DNA from: Ohtaekwangia sp966211525
Lineage (GTDB): Bacteria > Bacteroidota > Bacteroidia > Cytophagales > Cyclobacteriaceae
DNA length: 29,333 bases
NCBI GenBank assembly: GCA_966211525.1
Contig: CBIHOZ010000086.1
Span: forward strand, 1-29,333
Reading direction: 5' to 3'
Shown: positions 1 to 8,896 of the stretch, piece after piece
Layout of the letters: every line of letters begins with the position of its first letter
How positions within the stretch are numbered: the stretch's first letter is position 1
The notes under the pieces: model-generated
The model's input: the letters and a program-made list of their open reading frames with translations, nothing else
The model's database searches: none
What the model was told of the DNA's origin: nothing
Made by a program: the position numbers and the translations under genes

Positions 1-1
1 T

Positions 2-880
2 GGTGCAGGCTATATTATTGATTTCCTCCGCGGCTCCAACAGCAGCAAGATACCTGACGATCATAAACAGTTAAAAACATTCGGTATAGGAAGTGATACG
101 AGTAAAGAAGAGTGGAATCGTATCATCCGTGATATAACTGCACAGGGATACCTCGCGAAATCGGAAGGTACATACCCGGTATTAAAGCTCACGACAAAAA
201 GTATAGCTGTACTCAAAGGCATGGAGCGTGTGATGATCACGCAATCGCGCGCCATTGTAGAGAAGCAGGAAACTGCGGAAACTATAAATTATGATGCTGA
301 ACTCTTTGACAAGCTGCGTGCACTGCGCAAGCAACTGGCGGAAGACGAAAACGTACCCGCCTATATCGTACTCTCCGATGCTACACTCCAGGAACTTGCT
401 GCGTATCTTCCACATACTATAGATGAAGTCCGAAACATCAACGGCTTCGGACAAATGAAAGTTGAGAAGTACGGTCACACGTTTATGCAGGAGGTGATCA
501 AACATTGTCAGGTGCATAATCTTGCATCGCGCATGCATCTCAAAGCCCCCAAGCGTGCACGCAGAGAAAAGCCGGAACGCGAGAATGATACCAAACAACA
601 ATCGCTCGCCATGTTTCAGCAGGGAAACTCTATTGAGAAAATTGCTGCACTCCGCGGACTGAGTCCCGGAACCATTGAGACACACCTCGCCTTCTACGTT
701 CAACGCGGACAACTATCAATCGATAAAGTAATCAATCCCGAAAAACTTCAAACCATCCAGCAAACTATAGAACGTATCGGTGGTATGGCACTCTCTCCTA
801 TAAAAGAAGCACTAGGCGAAGACTATACCTATGGCGAAATCAAACTCGTACTAGCGTCTATAAACCGAATGGAAGTATAA
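2..880 (+). CDS. recQ: ATP-dependent DNA helicase RecQ, C-terminal part (5' end outside window)
   Basis: The frame is open from the left window edge, so this is the C-terminal 292 residues of a longer protein. The helicase core itself lies outside. What is visible starts in the RecQ C-terminal winged-helix region (IIDFLRGSNSSKI, then FGIGSDTSKEEWNRII and QGYLAKSEGTYPVLKLT), which closely matches the family's IIxxLRGS and YGIGKD..W segments. Next comes an HRDC domain (about residues 97-165 of the visible part, ending in INGFGQMKVEKYG). Last is a helix-turn-helix tail (GNSIEKIAALRGLSPGTIETHL) of the kind found at the end of many Bacteroidota and Firmicutes RecQ proteins. RecQ unwinds DNA 3' to 5' in recombination and fork repair. 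It is followed 104 bases later by a co-directional polymerase gene, so a repair-related transcription unit is possible. Confidence 0.93.
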   Translation, partial: GAGYIIDFLRGSNSSKIPDDHKQLKTFGIGSDTSKEEWNRIIRDITAQGYLAKSEGTYPVLKLTTKSIAVLKGMERVMITQSRAIVEKQETAETINYDAELFDKLRALRKQLAEDENVPAYIVLSDATLQELAAYLPHTIDEVRNINGFGQMKVEKYGHTFMQEVIKHCQVHNLASRMHLKAPKRARREKPERENDTKQQSLAMFQQGNSIEKIAALRGLSPGTIETHLAFYVQRGQLSIDKVINPEKLQTIQQTIERIGGMALSPIKEALGEDYTYGEIKLVLASINRMEV

Positions 881-883
881 CTA

Positions 884-913
884 CTAAAACGTCAATCAAC
901 GTGAATGTTTTAG
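884..913 (+). terminator. Weak inverted repeat after recQ
   Basis: CTAAAAC (884-890) and GTTTTAG (907-913) form a perfect 7-bp inverted repeat with a 16-base loop, four bases after the recQ stop codon and followed by TTTAA. The stem is AT-rich and the T-run short, so it is at best a weak terminator or attenuator. Chance occurrence cannot be excluded. Confidence 0.25.
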
Positions 914-984
914 TTTAACGCAAACAACACAAACCGAACAACTAACTCGCAACTCACGGCTCAAAACTCGCAGCTCCAAAAAAT

Positions 985-3900
985 ATGTTTCTCAACTGTC
1001 ACACCGGCTTCAGCTTTAAATACGGAATGCTTCCGGTGAAGACGCTGTTTGAAGAAGCAAAACGTTGTGGTGTACACAAGCTGGTGCTGACGGAGATCAA
1101 CAACACGGCATCCTATATGGAGATGCTTCGGTTGTGTAACAATCATCGTCCGGACAAAAACGGATTAACTAAATTTAACGACACACCGTACGAGTTGGAC
1201 ATAGCCGTAGGTGTTGAATTCCGAAATGGAACTGAACTCCTATATATAGCTATCGCGCAGAACAATGCCGGTTTCGAAGAGATCAACCGTTTTCTTTCCC
1301 GGTATAATCGCGAGGCTAAAGAGTTTCCTGCACGGGCTCCGGAGTTTACCAATGTGTTTATTATATACCCGTTCGACAAAATGGGGCCTGAGCAGTTGCG
1401 TGAAAATGAATATATAGGCATTCAACCGTTTCAGCTTAACCAGTTTTCTTTTTATACACCCCGTACTGATTACCCGCAAAAGTTCGTTATTCTGCACCCG
1501 GTAACATTCCTCCCTCCTGCACGCAACAAAAGTGGTAAGATGGTGCACAAAGATTTTAATGCGCATCGGTTGCTGCGATCTATTGCCAACAATACATTGC
1601 TTAGTAAACTAACGGAGTATCAACAGGCGCGGTCGGATGAGTATATGATACCGGAGGATGAGCTTCTTAAAAAATTCGCACAGCATCCGGAGCTGATAAA
1701 GAATACGCAATCACTACTCTCGAAATGTAGTATAGAATGCAAGCTTGGTGAAGACAAAAACAAAAAATTCTTTCACACCAGTAAGGAAGAAGACTTGCTA
1801 TACCTCCGCGAAGAAACGCGCAAAGGTTATAAGCGGATGTATGGCGATGATGAAACCATCTGGAACACGCGCATTGAAAAAGAATTGTCCATCATAGGCA
1901 AAAAAGAATTTACCGCGTATTACCTCATCACCTACGATCTCATCAACTTTGCCAAACGCAATCGCTATGATTTCGTAGGACGCGGCAGTGGTGCGAATAG
2001 TACTGTAGCGTATTGTCTTGGTATCACGAACGTGAATCCCATTGAGCTGAATTTATACTTTGAACGATTCCTCAACGAAGAACGCGCATCACCTCCCGAT
2101 TTCGACATCGATTTTTCGTGGGACAATCGCGATGCTATCTACGAATATATATTCGAGAAGTACGGACAGAATCACGTTTGCCTCCTCGGTACGCACGTTA
2201 CGTACCAGGGACGATCGATCCTGCGCGAACTTGGTAAAGTATTCGGGTTGCCGAAGGAAGAGATCAATGATATCGTAGAGAACCCCAAAGAGAACAACGG
2301 ACGCGATCACATCCGAGACCTGGTATATAACTATGCAAACTATATTGTTGACAAGGAATTACCAGCCAACATGTCGATTCATGCCGGTGGGGTTCTGATT
2401 ACCGAGAAGCCGATCTATGCCTACTCCGCTACGGATCTTCCTCCTAAAGGCTACCCGGTGTCACATTTTGAAATGCACAATGCGGAAGACTTTGGTATCT
2501 ATAAATTTGACATACTCAGTCAGCGGGGACTTGGTCACATCAAGGAAACTATACGGCACGTAAAGCGTAATCAAAATATAGCGGTCGATATAAACCGCTT
2601 CGATGATTTCAAGAAGGATGATAAAATAAAAGACTTGCTTCGTAACAGTCGCGCGATGGGTTGCTTTTATGTGGAGTCTCCCGCCATGCGCATGTTGCTC
2701 GGCAAACTTCAATGTGATGATTACCTCACGCTGGTGGCTGCGAGTTCGATCATTCGTCCGGGTGTTGCCAGTTCAGGAATGATGCGTGCCTATATTGAGC
2801 GCTATCATACGATTAAAAACGGAGGTACATATGAAGCCATTCACCCAAAGATGGATGAGCTGATGGCAGAGACCTTCGGTGTAATGGTATACCAGGAAGA
2901 TGTAATTAAGGTAGCGCACGAGTTTGCCGGGCTATCGTTAACCGAAGCCGATGTGCTGCGCAGAGGTATGTCGGGTAAATATAGATCGCGCGAAGAATTT
3001 CAGCGCGTGCGTGAACGCTTCTTTACATCGTGCCAGGAACGAGGCTACGAGCAACACATCATTGATCGCGTGTGGTTTGAGATCGAAAGCTTCTCCGGAT
3101 ATTCCTTTGCCAAAGGACATTCGGCAAGCTATGCGGTGGAGAGTTATCAAAGCCTATTCCTGAAGGCACATTACCCGCTGGAATTTATGGTAGGTGTTAT
3201 CAATAACTTCGGAGGATTTTACCGCACTGAATTTTACTTTCACGAAGCGCGCATGAGTGGTGCAGATATACAGGCACCTTGTGTGAATCACAGCGACTAT
3301 CTCACAACGATCTTTGACAATCGTATTTATGTAGGCTTTGTGCATTTGAAAAGTCTGGAGACAAAAGTTGCTCACTATATACCTGCTGAACGCGAACGCA
3401 ACGGAGCCTATAAAAGTCTGGATAATTTTTTACGCAGAGTTCCATTAGGGCTCGAGCAAGTGCGCATTCTTATCCGCCTTGGTTCGTTCCGCTTTACGGG
3501 TCGCAGCAAACAACGACTGCTTTGGGAAGCGATGCTATATTTCAGCAACTCAAAAACAAAAAACAAAACGGCAACAGAGCTTTTCGATACCGAACCAAAA
3601 GATTACCCGTTGCCGGTGCTCACGCACAATCCGCTTGAAGATATATTTGATGAGATCGAACTGTTAGGCTTCCCGTTGGGTGATCCATTCCGACTCCTCA
3701 AAACAACCGATCGTGGCGACACACTGGCGCGCGAACTGCCCGCTAAAAACGGCAAACAGGTATATATTATCGGGTATATGGTAACATCCAAGAATGCCTA
3801 TACCAAGAGCGGACAACAAATGCACTTCGGTACATTCTACGATCACCAGGGTGAAGTCTTCGACACCGTTCACTTCCCGGATATCGCGACTAAATATCCA

Positions 3901-4047
3901 TTGCGCGGTCGCGGTTTCTATGCGATCAAAGGAAAGGTAGTCGATGACTTTGGCGTAAGCACGATTGAAGTAACGTGGATGGATAAACTTGCGCTCATCA
4001 ACAAGCGCCCGGAGGTGGTGTTTCAGGAGACGGTTGAACGTGTTTAG
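985..4047 (+). CDS. dnaE: DnaE-family DNA polymerase III alpha-like subunit, accessory (probably error-prone) type
   Basis: This 1020-residue C-family DNA polymerase is shorter than a replicative DnaE (about 1150) and near the size of DnaE2/ImuC. The catalytic aspartates are present: PDFDIDF (D372 and D374) and YKFDIL (D509). The palm signature GRGSGANSTVAYCLG is intact, as is the GYSFAKGHSASYA segment. An OB-fold-like region lies near the C-terminus (about 900-1005). The N-terminal PHP domain has lost metal ligands: LNCHTGFS replaces the usual LHxHSxYS, and TEI (36-38) replaces TDH, so it should lack 3'-5' exonuclease activity. From memory, this N-terminus is typical of a second DnaE group in Bacteroidota often found near dinB or lexA-like genes; none is in this window. 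Expected role is lesion bypass or damage-induced synthesis (inference). The ATG at 985 fits the family N-terminus. Confidence 0.88.
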   Translation: MFLNCHTGFSFKYGMLPVKTLFEEAKRCGVHKLVLTEINNTASYMEMLRLCNNHRPDKNGLTKFNDTPYELDIAVGVEFRNGTELLYIAIAQNNAGFEEINRFLSRYNREAKEFPARAPEFTNVFIIYPFDKMGPEQLRENEYIGIQPFQLNQFSFYTPRTDYPQKFVILHPVTFLPPARNKSGKMVHKDFNAHRLLRSIANNTLLSKLTEYQQARSDEYMIPEDELLKKFAQHPELIKNTQSLLSKCSIECKLGEDKNKKFFHTSKEEDLLYLREETRKGYKRMYGDDETIWNTRIEKELSIIGKKEFTAYYLITYDLINFAKRNRYDFVGRGSGANSTVAYCLGITNVNPIELNLYFERFLNEERASPPDFDIDFSWDNRDAIYEYIFEKYGQNHVCLLGTHVTYQGRSILRELGKVFGLPKEEINDIVENPKENNGRDHIRDLVYNYANYIVDKELPANMSIHAGGVLITEKPIYAYSATDLPPKGYPVSHFEMHNAEDFGIYKFDILSQRGLGHIKETIRHVKRNQNIAVDINRFDDFKKDDKIKDLLRNSRAMGCFYVESPAMRMLLGKLQCDDYLTLVAASSIIRPGVASSGMMRAYIERYHTIKNGGTYEAIHPKMDELMAETFGVMVYQEDVIKVAHEFAGLSLTEADVLRRGMSGKYRSREEFQRVRERFFTSCQERGYEQHIIDRVWFEIESFSGYSFAKGHSASYAVESYQSLFLKAHYPLEFMVGVINNFGGFYRTEFYFHEARMSGADIQAPCVNHSDYLTTIFDNRIYVGFVHLKSLETKVAHYIPAERERNGAYKSLDNFLRRVPLGLEQVRILIRLGSFRFTGRSKQRLLWEAMLYFSNSKTKNKTATELFDTEPKDYPLPVLTHNPLEDIFDEIELLGFPLGDPFRLLKTTDRGDTLARELPAKNGKQVYIIGYMVTSKNAYTKSGQQMHFGTFYDHQGEVFDTVHFPDIATKYPLRGRGFYAIKGKVVDDFGVSTIEVTWMDKLALINKRPEVVFQETVERV

Positions 4048-4224
4048 GCGGGCAACGTGTTTACGTGTGTAGGTGTGTAAGTGAGTACGTACTTGGGGGG
4101 GAAGTAGGAAGTCAGAGATGGAGGTCATGTAGGGGAAGCGAACGAAGTGTATATGGGATTTTTTACGAAACGTTATGCATCATGGTACGACAAACTACAT
4201 GTTTCAAGTATATATATCCAGGAA

Positions 4225-4311
4225 CACAAAGTCTGCAAAGAAGACACGGAGAACTCAGAGAGATTTGTATTAACCTTTGTGATCCTTCGTGATTTCTTTG
4301 CGGTCTTTGTG
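4225..4311. repeat. Long imperfect inverted repeat (possible interspersed hairpin element)
   Basis: Two 38-base arms, 4225-4262 and 4274-4311, are imperfect inverted copies separated by 11 bases. Paired blocks are CACAAAG, GCAAAGAA and CACG plus shorter matches, roughly two thirds of the arm. The right arm reads as runs of the type CTTTGTGATCCTTCGTGAT. I recall CTTTGTG/CTTCGTG-rich intergenic hairpins in unrelated bacteria; that resemblance is from memory. Its place between two converging genes would suit a bidirectional terminator or an RNA hairpin. Confidence 0.6.
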
Positions 4312-4335
4312 CAATGGATTTGATACACTCTATAT

Positions 4336-4369
4336 AAAAATACGGATATAACTTGATCCCTATATCCGT
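4336..4369 (-). terminator. mscL: Candidate intrinsic terminator for mscL
   Basis: ACGGATATA (4342-4350) and TATATCCGT (4361-4369) form a perfect 9-bp stem with a 10-base loop. On the minus strand the stem is followed by ATTTTTATATA. It sits about 90 bases past the mscL stop codon in the right orientation. The stem is AT-rich, so strength is uncertain. Confidence 0.45.
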
Positions 4370-4456
4370 CTACGGACTTTCCGTCTTCCCGACTTTCGGA
4401 CTCTCCCTCCTGCTACACTTCTTCTACTCGCTCCGAAAATTTGATGCTCTTCCTTT

Positions 4457-4870
4457 CTACTTACTCTTCAACAAATCACGAATCTCTGTCAGCAATTTAA
4501 TATCGGCTGGTGGTTCTACCGGAGTTGGTGATTTTTCTTCTTTCTTCTTGAGAGAGTTCATGCCTTTTACCATCAGGAAAATAATGAAGGCCAGAATAAC
4601 AAAGTTTAATACTACGGTAATAAAGTTACCCCACGCAAATACAGGCCCCAGCTTCTTTGCTTCAGCCAGCGGTAATCCGGACGCTACTTTATCGGAGAGT
4701 GGAATATATAGATTGGAAAAATCTGCCTGAAAGGCGATCCCCACCAGGGGCATGATCAGATCATTTACAATGGAGTTTACAATCGTACCGAAGGCACCGC
4801 CAATGATAACACCTACGGCCAGGTCCATAACATTTCCGCGCAGTGCAAATTCTTTAAATTCTTTTAACAT
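4457..4870 (-). CDS. mscL: Large-conductance mechanosensitive channel MscL
   Basis: The 137-residue protein has the normal MscL length. It opens in response to membrane tension and releases solutes during hypo-osmotic shock; it forms a homopentamer in the inner membrane. Seen in sequence: a short amphipathic N-terminal helix (MLKEFKEFALRGN); TM1 with the family motif NVMDLAVGVIIGGAFGTIV and NDLIMPLVG (about 14-45); a periplasmic loop; TM2 (about 80-103, NFITVVLNFVILAFIIFLMV); and a charged C-terminal helix ending LLTEIRDLLKSK. It stands alone, divergent from the sensor kinase gene and convergent with the polymerase gene. A promoter of Bacteroidota type lies just upstream. Confidence 0.97.
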   Translation of the reverse strand: MLKEFKEFALRGNVMDLAVGVIIGGAFGTIVNSIVNDLIMPLVGIAFQADFSNLYIPLSDKVASGLPLAEAKKLGPVFAWGNFITVVLNFVILAFIIFLMVKGMNSLKKKEEKSPTPVEPPADIKLLTEIRDLLKSK

Positions 4871-4892
4871 GGATTAAAGGGTTGGATGTAAT

Positions 4893-4923
4893 GAAAATTA
4901 CGATATAGACATTAAACAACAAA
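4893..4923 (-). promoter_or_regulatory. mscL: Candidate Bacteroidota-type promoter for mscL
   Basis: On the minus strand TTTG (4920-4923) is followed after 19 bases by TAATTTTC (4893-4900). This matches the known -33 TTTG / -7 TAnnTTTG pattern, with one mismatch in the -7 box, and lies 22 bases before the mscL start codon. No equally good match was found for the divergent kinase gene. Confidence 0.45.
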
Positions 4924-4990
4924 ACGATAGTACTGGTTATACCTGTAGGAACGATAAAAAATTGTACCTTAAACACAAAAGAGATTTCCT

Positions 4991-7900
4991 ATGCCTGGCC
5001 GAAAGCGCGTTGCCTCCGCTCCTAAAAAGAAAACTGTTGCTGGCAAGAGCAGCATCAAAAAGAAGGCACCTGTTAACCGAAAGAACATCAGCGCTTCCAA
5101 AGCTTTGCGCGATAGCCGTAACAACCTGGCCCTTGCACTCAACGCTGCGCAGATGGGTATTTGGGAGTGGGATATACGCAGCAACGAAGTAAAGTGGTCT
5201 GATAACGTGCATGTCATCTTTGGTCAGCCGAAGAAATCATTCAACGGTACATTCGAATCGTACCGGAAACTGATCCTGCCCGAAGACCTGGATATCGTTA
5301 CAACGGCTATACGCGATGCCATGACTGAAAAGAAGAGTTACTTCGTACAGCATCGTATCCGCTGGCATGACGGCAGCATTCACTGGATAGAAGGTGCCGG
5401 CAAAGTTATCTGCGATAAGAAGAACAATCCTGTAAAGATGACGGGTACCGCGCAGGATATCACGGAGTTCAAACTCAAGAATGCCGAAAAAGAAAACTGG
5501 AAGATGCGCTATGAGTTGATCACGGCTTCTTCCGGACAGGTGGTATATGATTATCACATCGCTACCGGAAAAATTGCCTGGAGCGGAAATATAGGGGAAG
5601 TGTTGGGATATAGCGCGCACGAAATGGGCGACATCGCTACCTGGGGTGAACTCATCCATGAAGAAGATCGCGCACGCGCATTTGAAGAACTTGGTCGCGC
5701 TGAAAAATTACTCCATAAGTACGATGTAACGTATCGCTTTCGTAAGAAGAACGGTGAGTATGCTTTTATGCATGACCGCGGGTTCTTCCTGGCCGGTGCA
5801 AATGGTGATGCTGAACGTATGCTCGGCACGATGCAGGATATATCAGAGCAGGTACGCATCGAAGCCGTCAACCAGCATAACGTACGTCTGCGCGAAAGCA
5901 TCGAGAAGACTATGCCCGGTGAACTATATGTACATGATGTTGTCAATAACTGCACCCTGTATTCCACCGGTAAATCTATAAGCGGCTATGCTCCGGAAGA
6001 TATCCTGCGCATGGGAAGCGATTTCCCTCAATCGATCATTCACCCGGACGACCTTCATACTTTTACAAAATGGAAAGATGAACCGTTTGATACGGTGAAA
6101 GAATCTCAGTTCCGCATCAAAAACAAAAACGGTGAATGGCGCTGGATTCATAATCGGAATACAGTTTTCAAAAAAGATGACAATGGAAATGTTACGCAGA
6201 CGATTGGTATAGCGCTGGACATCACTGAACGCAAAACTGCGCAGGAACAAATCCAGGAACGCGACAAAAGTTATCGCGAATTATTCGACACGGTAAACGA
6301 GGCTATATATATCCAGAATCCTGACGGTACATTTGTAGATGTCAATGAAACGGCCTGCAAAATGTACGGCTACGATAAAAAAGATTTTATCGGCAACAAC
6401 CCCGCTTTTCTTTCTGCACCTGGCCGGAATAATTTTGATGCGCTGGTACGACAAACTACTCTTGCCTTGCAAGGGAAACCGCAGGCATTTGAATGGTGGG
6501 GGCAACGCAAAGACGGCACTATATTTCTGAAACAGGTGCAACTCACGAAGGGCTCGTATCTCGGAAAAGAAATCATTATAGCAACCGCCCGCGACATCAC
6601 GGAAGAACGGAAAGCTATCGATCAGTTACACAAGAGTGAACAAAGCTATCGCGAACTTTTCAACACCGTTGCACAGGAAATATACTTGCTCACACGCGAA
6701 GGTACCTTTGTAGATGTAAACACGGGGGCTTCCGAAATGTATGGCTATCCGAAAAGTGAATTCATCGGGCGCACTCCGGAATTCCTGGCTGCTGAAGGCA
6801 AGAATGATCTTTCGAAATTGACAAAAGCGTTCGAGCTCGCAGGCCATGGTATACCTCAATCCATCGACTGGTGGGGAAAGAAAAAAGACGGCACTATATT
6901 TCTGCGCGAAGTACGGATTTCGAAAGGCACGTACTTTGGACAGGAGGTGCTGGTGGCTATTGCGTGGGATATTACCGAACGAAAACATACGGAAGATATA
7001 CTGCGTGAAAGTGAGCACCGGTTCCGAAGTCTCATACGCAACCTAAATATCGGTGTCCTCCTGCACGATGCGCAAGGCACCATTACACTATGCAATAAAA
7101 CCGCTGAGGAACTTCTCGGAACATCCGAAAAAGTATTGATTGGTAATTCTCCGTTCAGCCGCGAGTGGCGCGCGATCCATGAAGACGGTTCTGATTTTCC
7201 TGGCGTATCACATCCGGTGCCCAAAGTAATTCGCACGCACAAACCGGCACGTGGTATCGTGATGGGACTCTTCCGTAATAACGATAATGAACTGGTGTGG
7301 CTGCTCGTAAATGCAGAGCCTATATTTAACGAACAGCATAAACTCGTTGAAGTGATCTGTTCGTTTACCGACATTACGGTTATCAAAAACATTCAGCAGG
7401 AATTGCGTGAGAGCGAGCAACGCTTCCGGATTTTACAGGAAGCTTCTTTCGGTGGATTAGGACTTCACGACCAGGGCGTCATCATTGATTGTAACCAGGG
7501 CTTGTGCGATATCACGGGATATACCTATGAAGAATTGATTGGTCGCAACGGACTTGAACTTATATCGCCCCAGTGGCAGCCCATAGTGCTGGCAAATATC
7601 CGCTCCGGCTATGAAAAACCGTATGACGTTGAGGGCGTACGCAAAGACGGAACGCGTTACTTCCTGGAAGTACATGCTAAAAATATACCTTACCACGGTA
7701 GGACTATACGCGTAACGGAGTTCCGCGACATCACCGACCGTAAGCTGGCGGAAGAAAAAATTATCGAGCAGAATATCAAGCTGCATGCCATCACCGAAGA
7801 CCTGAAGCGCAAGAATGAACAGCTTGAAGAGTTTACACAGATCGTGTCTCACAACCTGCGTTCTCCGGTCGGAAATATACTTACGCTTTTAAATTTCCTG

Positions 7901-8497
7901 GAAGGTGCCGAATCTGAAGAAGAGAAGGCCGAGTACCTGAAGTTGTTGAAAGAATCCGGGGCCACTACACTCAACACGCTGCATGAGTTGAACGAGGTGT
8001 TGAAGATCAAACAAAACAAGAACATCGAAAAGCAGCATCTTGCCTTTGAATCGGTATTTAATCATGTAAAAGCAATGTTGAGTGCACGTATCACGGAGAC
8101 CGGGGCCAATGTGGTGGCCGATTTTTCAGCGGTGCCGATGATCGAGTATCCGCGTATTTACCTCGAAAGTGTGCTTTTGAATTTACTCAGCAACGCACTG
8201 AAATATATTTATCCCGGAAGAACACCCGTGATACGGGTTAAAACGTTTAATGAGAAAGACTATATACTGTTACAGATAACGGATAATGGTTTAGGTATAA
8301 ATCTGGAACGGTATGGCCACCAGATTTTCAAACTTCGAAAAACATTTCACCGCCACCCGGAGAGCCGGGGTATTGGATTATTCATGATAAAGAATCAAAT
8401 TGAAGCCATGGGTGGCGAGATCAGTATTTCGAGTCAGGAGAACGAAGGCGCCACCTTCACGATAAATTTTAACAAGTACCAGAGCGATGGAAAATAA
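4991..8497 (+). CDS. Soluble multi-PAS sensor histidine kinase
   Basis: The 1168-residue protein has a lysine-rich N-terminus (1-50), then seven PAS/PAC modules in tandem. They are at about 50-165, 170-290, 295-420, 425-550, 552-675, 680-800 and 805-925, each closing with a DIT(E/D)-like PAC end such as ALDITERK. A coiled coil (925-945) leads to the dimerisation/phosphoacceptor helix QIVSHNLRSPVGN, with His954. The ATPase domain has its N box (LLNLLSNALKY), G1 (ITDNGLGIN) and G2 (SRGIGLFMIK). No transmembrane segment is seen, so it should sense cytoplasmic signals (redox, light or ligand; not decidable here). PAS 4 and 5 are close duplicates sharing SYRELF, GTFVDVN and KKDGTIFL or RKDGTIFL. 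The last 11 bases overlap the response regulator gene, its likely partner. Confidence 0.93.
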   Translation: MPGRKRVASAPKKKTVAGKSSIKKKAPVNRKNISASKALRDSRNNLALALNAAQMGIWEWDIRSNEVKWSDNVHVIFGQPKKSFNGTFESYRKLILPEDLDIVTTAIRDAMTEKKSYFVQHRIRWHDGSIHWIEGAGKVICDKKNNPVKMTGTAQDITEFKLKNAEKENWKMRYELITASSGQVVYDYHIATGKIAWSGNIGEVLGYSAHEMGDIATWGELIHEEDRARAFEELGRAEKLLHKYDVTYRFRKKNGEYAFMHDRGFFLAGANGDAERMLGTMQDISEQVRIEAVNQHNVRLRESIEKTMPGELYVHDVVNNCTLYSTGKSISGYAPEDILRMGSDFPQSIIHPDDLHTFTKWKDEPFDTVKESQFRIKNKNGEWRWIHNRNTVFKKDDNGNVTQTIGIALDITERKTAQEQIQERDKSYRELFDTVNEAIYIQNPDGTFVDVNETACKMYGYDKKDFIGNNPAFLSAPGRNNFDALVRQTTLALQGKPQAFEWWGQRKDGTIFLKQVQLTKGSYLGKEIIIATARDITEERKAIDQLHKSEQSYRELFNTVAQEIYLLTREGTFVDVNTGASEMYGYPKSEFIGRTPEFLAAEGKNDLSKLTKAFELAGHGIPQSIDWWGKKKDGTIFLREVRISKGTYFGQEVLVAIAWDITERKHTEDILRESEHRFRSLIRNLNIGVLLHDAQGTITLCNKTAEELLGTSEKVLIGNSPFSREWRAIHEDGSDFPGVSHPVPKVIRTHKPARGIVMGLFRNNDNELVWLLVNAEPIFNEQHKLVEVICSFTDITVIKNIQQELRESEQRFRILQEASFGGLGLHDQGVIIDCNQGLCDITGYTYEELIGRNGLELISPQWQPIVLANIRSGYEKPYDVEGVRKDGTRYFLEVHAKNIPYHGRTIRVTEFRDITDRKLAEEKIIEQNIKLHAITEDLKRKNEQLEEFTQIVSHNLRSPVGNILTLLNFLEGAESEEEKAEYLKLLKESGATTLNTLHELNEVLKIKQNKNIEKQHLAFESVFNHVKAMLSARITETGANVVADFSAVPMIEYPRIYLESVLLNLLSNALKYIYPGRTPVIRVKTFNEKDYILLQITDNGLGINLERYGHQIFKLRKTFHRHPESRGIGLFMIKNQIEAMGGEISISSQENEGATFTINFNKYQSDGK

Positions 8498-8891
8498 GAC
8501 TCCCATCATTGCCCTTGTTGACGATGACAAGGTATTCCAGATCACGGCTTCGCGCACCATTAAGGCGGCACAGCTAACGGATAAGATTTTGCAATTTGAG
8601 AATGCAGAAGATGCGCTTCATTTTCTGAAGGATCATGCACGCGATTCTGAAACTCTCCCCGACTATATATTCCTCGACATCAACATGCCCTATATTGATG
8701 GCTGGATGTTCCTGGATGATTACTCTCAATTCAAAACGAACTTGTCCAAACCGATTCTCATCTATATGGTAAGTTCTTCCATTGATCCGCGCGATATTAC
8801 CCGCGCCAAGAGCAATGAGAATGTGCGGGAGTATATCATCAAACCCGTAACACGCGAAAAATTTATTGAACTGCTGAGTAAAGCGGCATAG
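8487..8891 (+). CDS. Single-domain response regulator (CheY/Rcp1-like)
   Basis: The 134-residue protein is a receiver domain with no output domain. The acidic pocket is VDDD (11-14), the phosphoacceptor is Asp64 in FLDINMP, the switch serines are in MVSSS, and the conserved lysine is in IIKPV. Its ATG lies inside the 3' end of the kinase gene (11-base overlap), which implies translational coupling and a cognate kinase-regulator pair. Receivers of this short type usually act through protein contact or as phosphate shuttles, so the downstream target cannot be read from this locus. The stop codon is only 5 bases from the end of the converging nucleotidyltransferase gene, leaving no room for a separate terminator. 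Confidence 0.93.
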   Translation: MENKTPIIALVDDDKVFQITASRTIKAAQLTDKILQFENAEDALHFLKDHARDSETLPDYIFLDINMPYIDGWMFLDDYSQFKTNLSKPILIYMVSSSIDPRDITRAKSNENVREYIIKPVTREKFIELLSKAA

Positions 8892-8896
8892 TCTTG

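Larger units (their letters stand above)
4048..4456. other. 409-base convergent intergenic region, non-coding
   Basis: This lies between the ends of the dnaE-like gene and mscL. I see no convincing gene. It begins with low-complexity GTGT-rich and G-rich sequence (about 4050-4135). It then holds a long imperfect hairpin (4225-4311), a short perfect hairpin (4342-4369), and a pyrimidine-rich stretch with repeated ACTTTCCG/ACTTTCGG-like units (about 4375-4440). The small open frames here have no protein-like features. Confidence 0.7.

Noticed and set aside
182..712. Long minus-strand open frame opposite recQ
   Set aside because: It is a shadow of the recQ reading frame, with no motif and no upstream signals; recQ matches a known family in detail.
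4375..4440. Pyrimidine-rich ACTTTCCG-like repeats as a regulatory RNA
   Set aside because: They are degenerate low-complexity sequence with no clear secondary structure or promoter.
4991..5150. Membrane anchor in the kinase N-terminus
   Set aside because: The first 50 residues are lysine-rich and hydrophilic, and no hydrophobic helix is visible anywhere in the protein.
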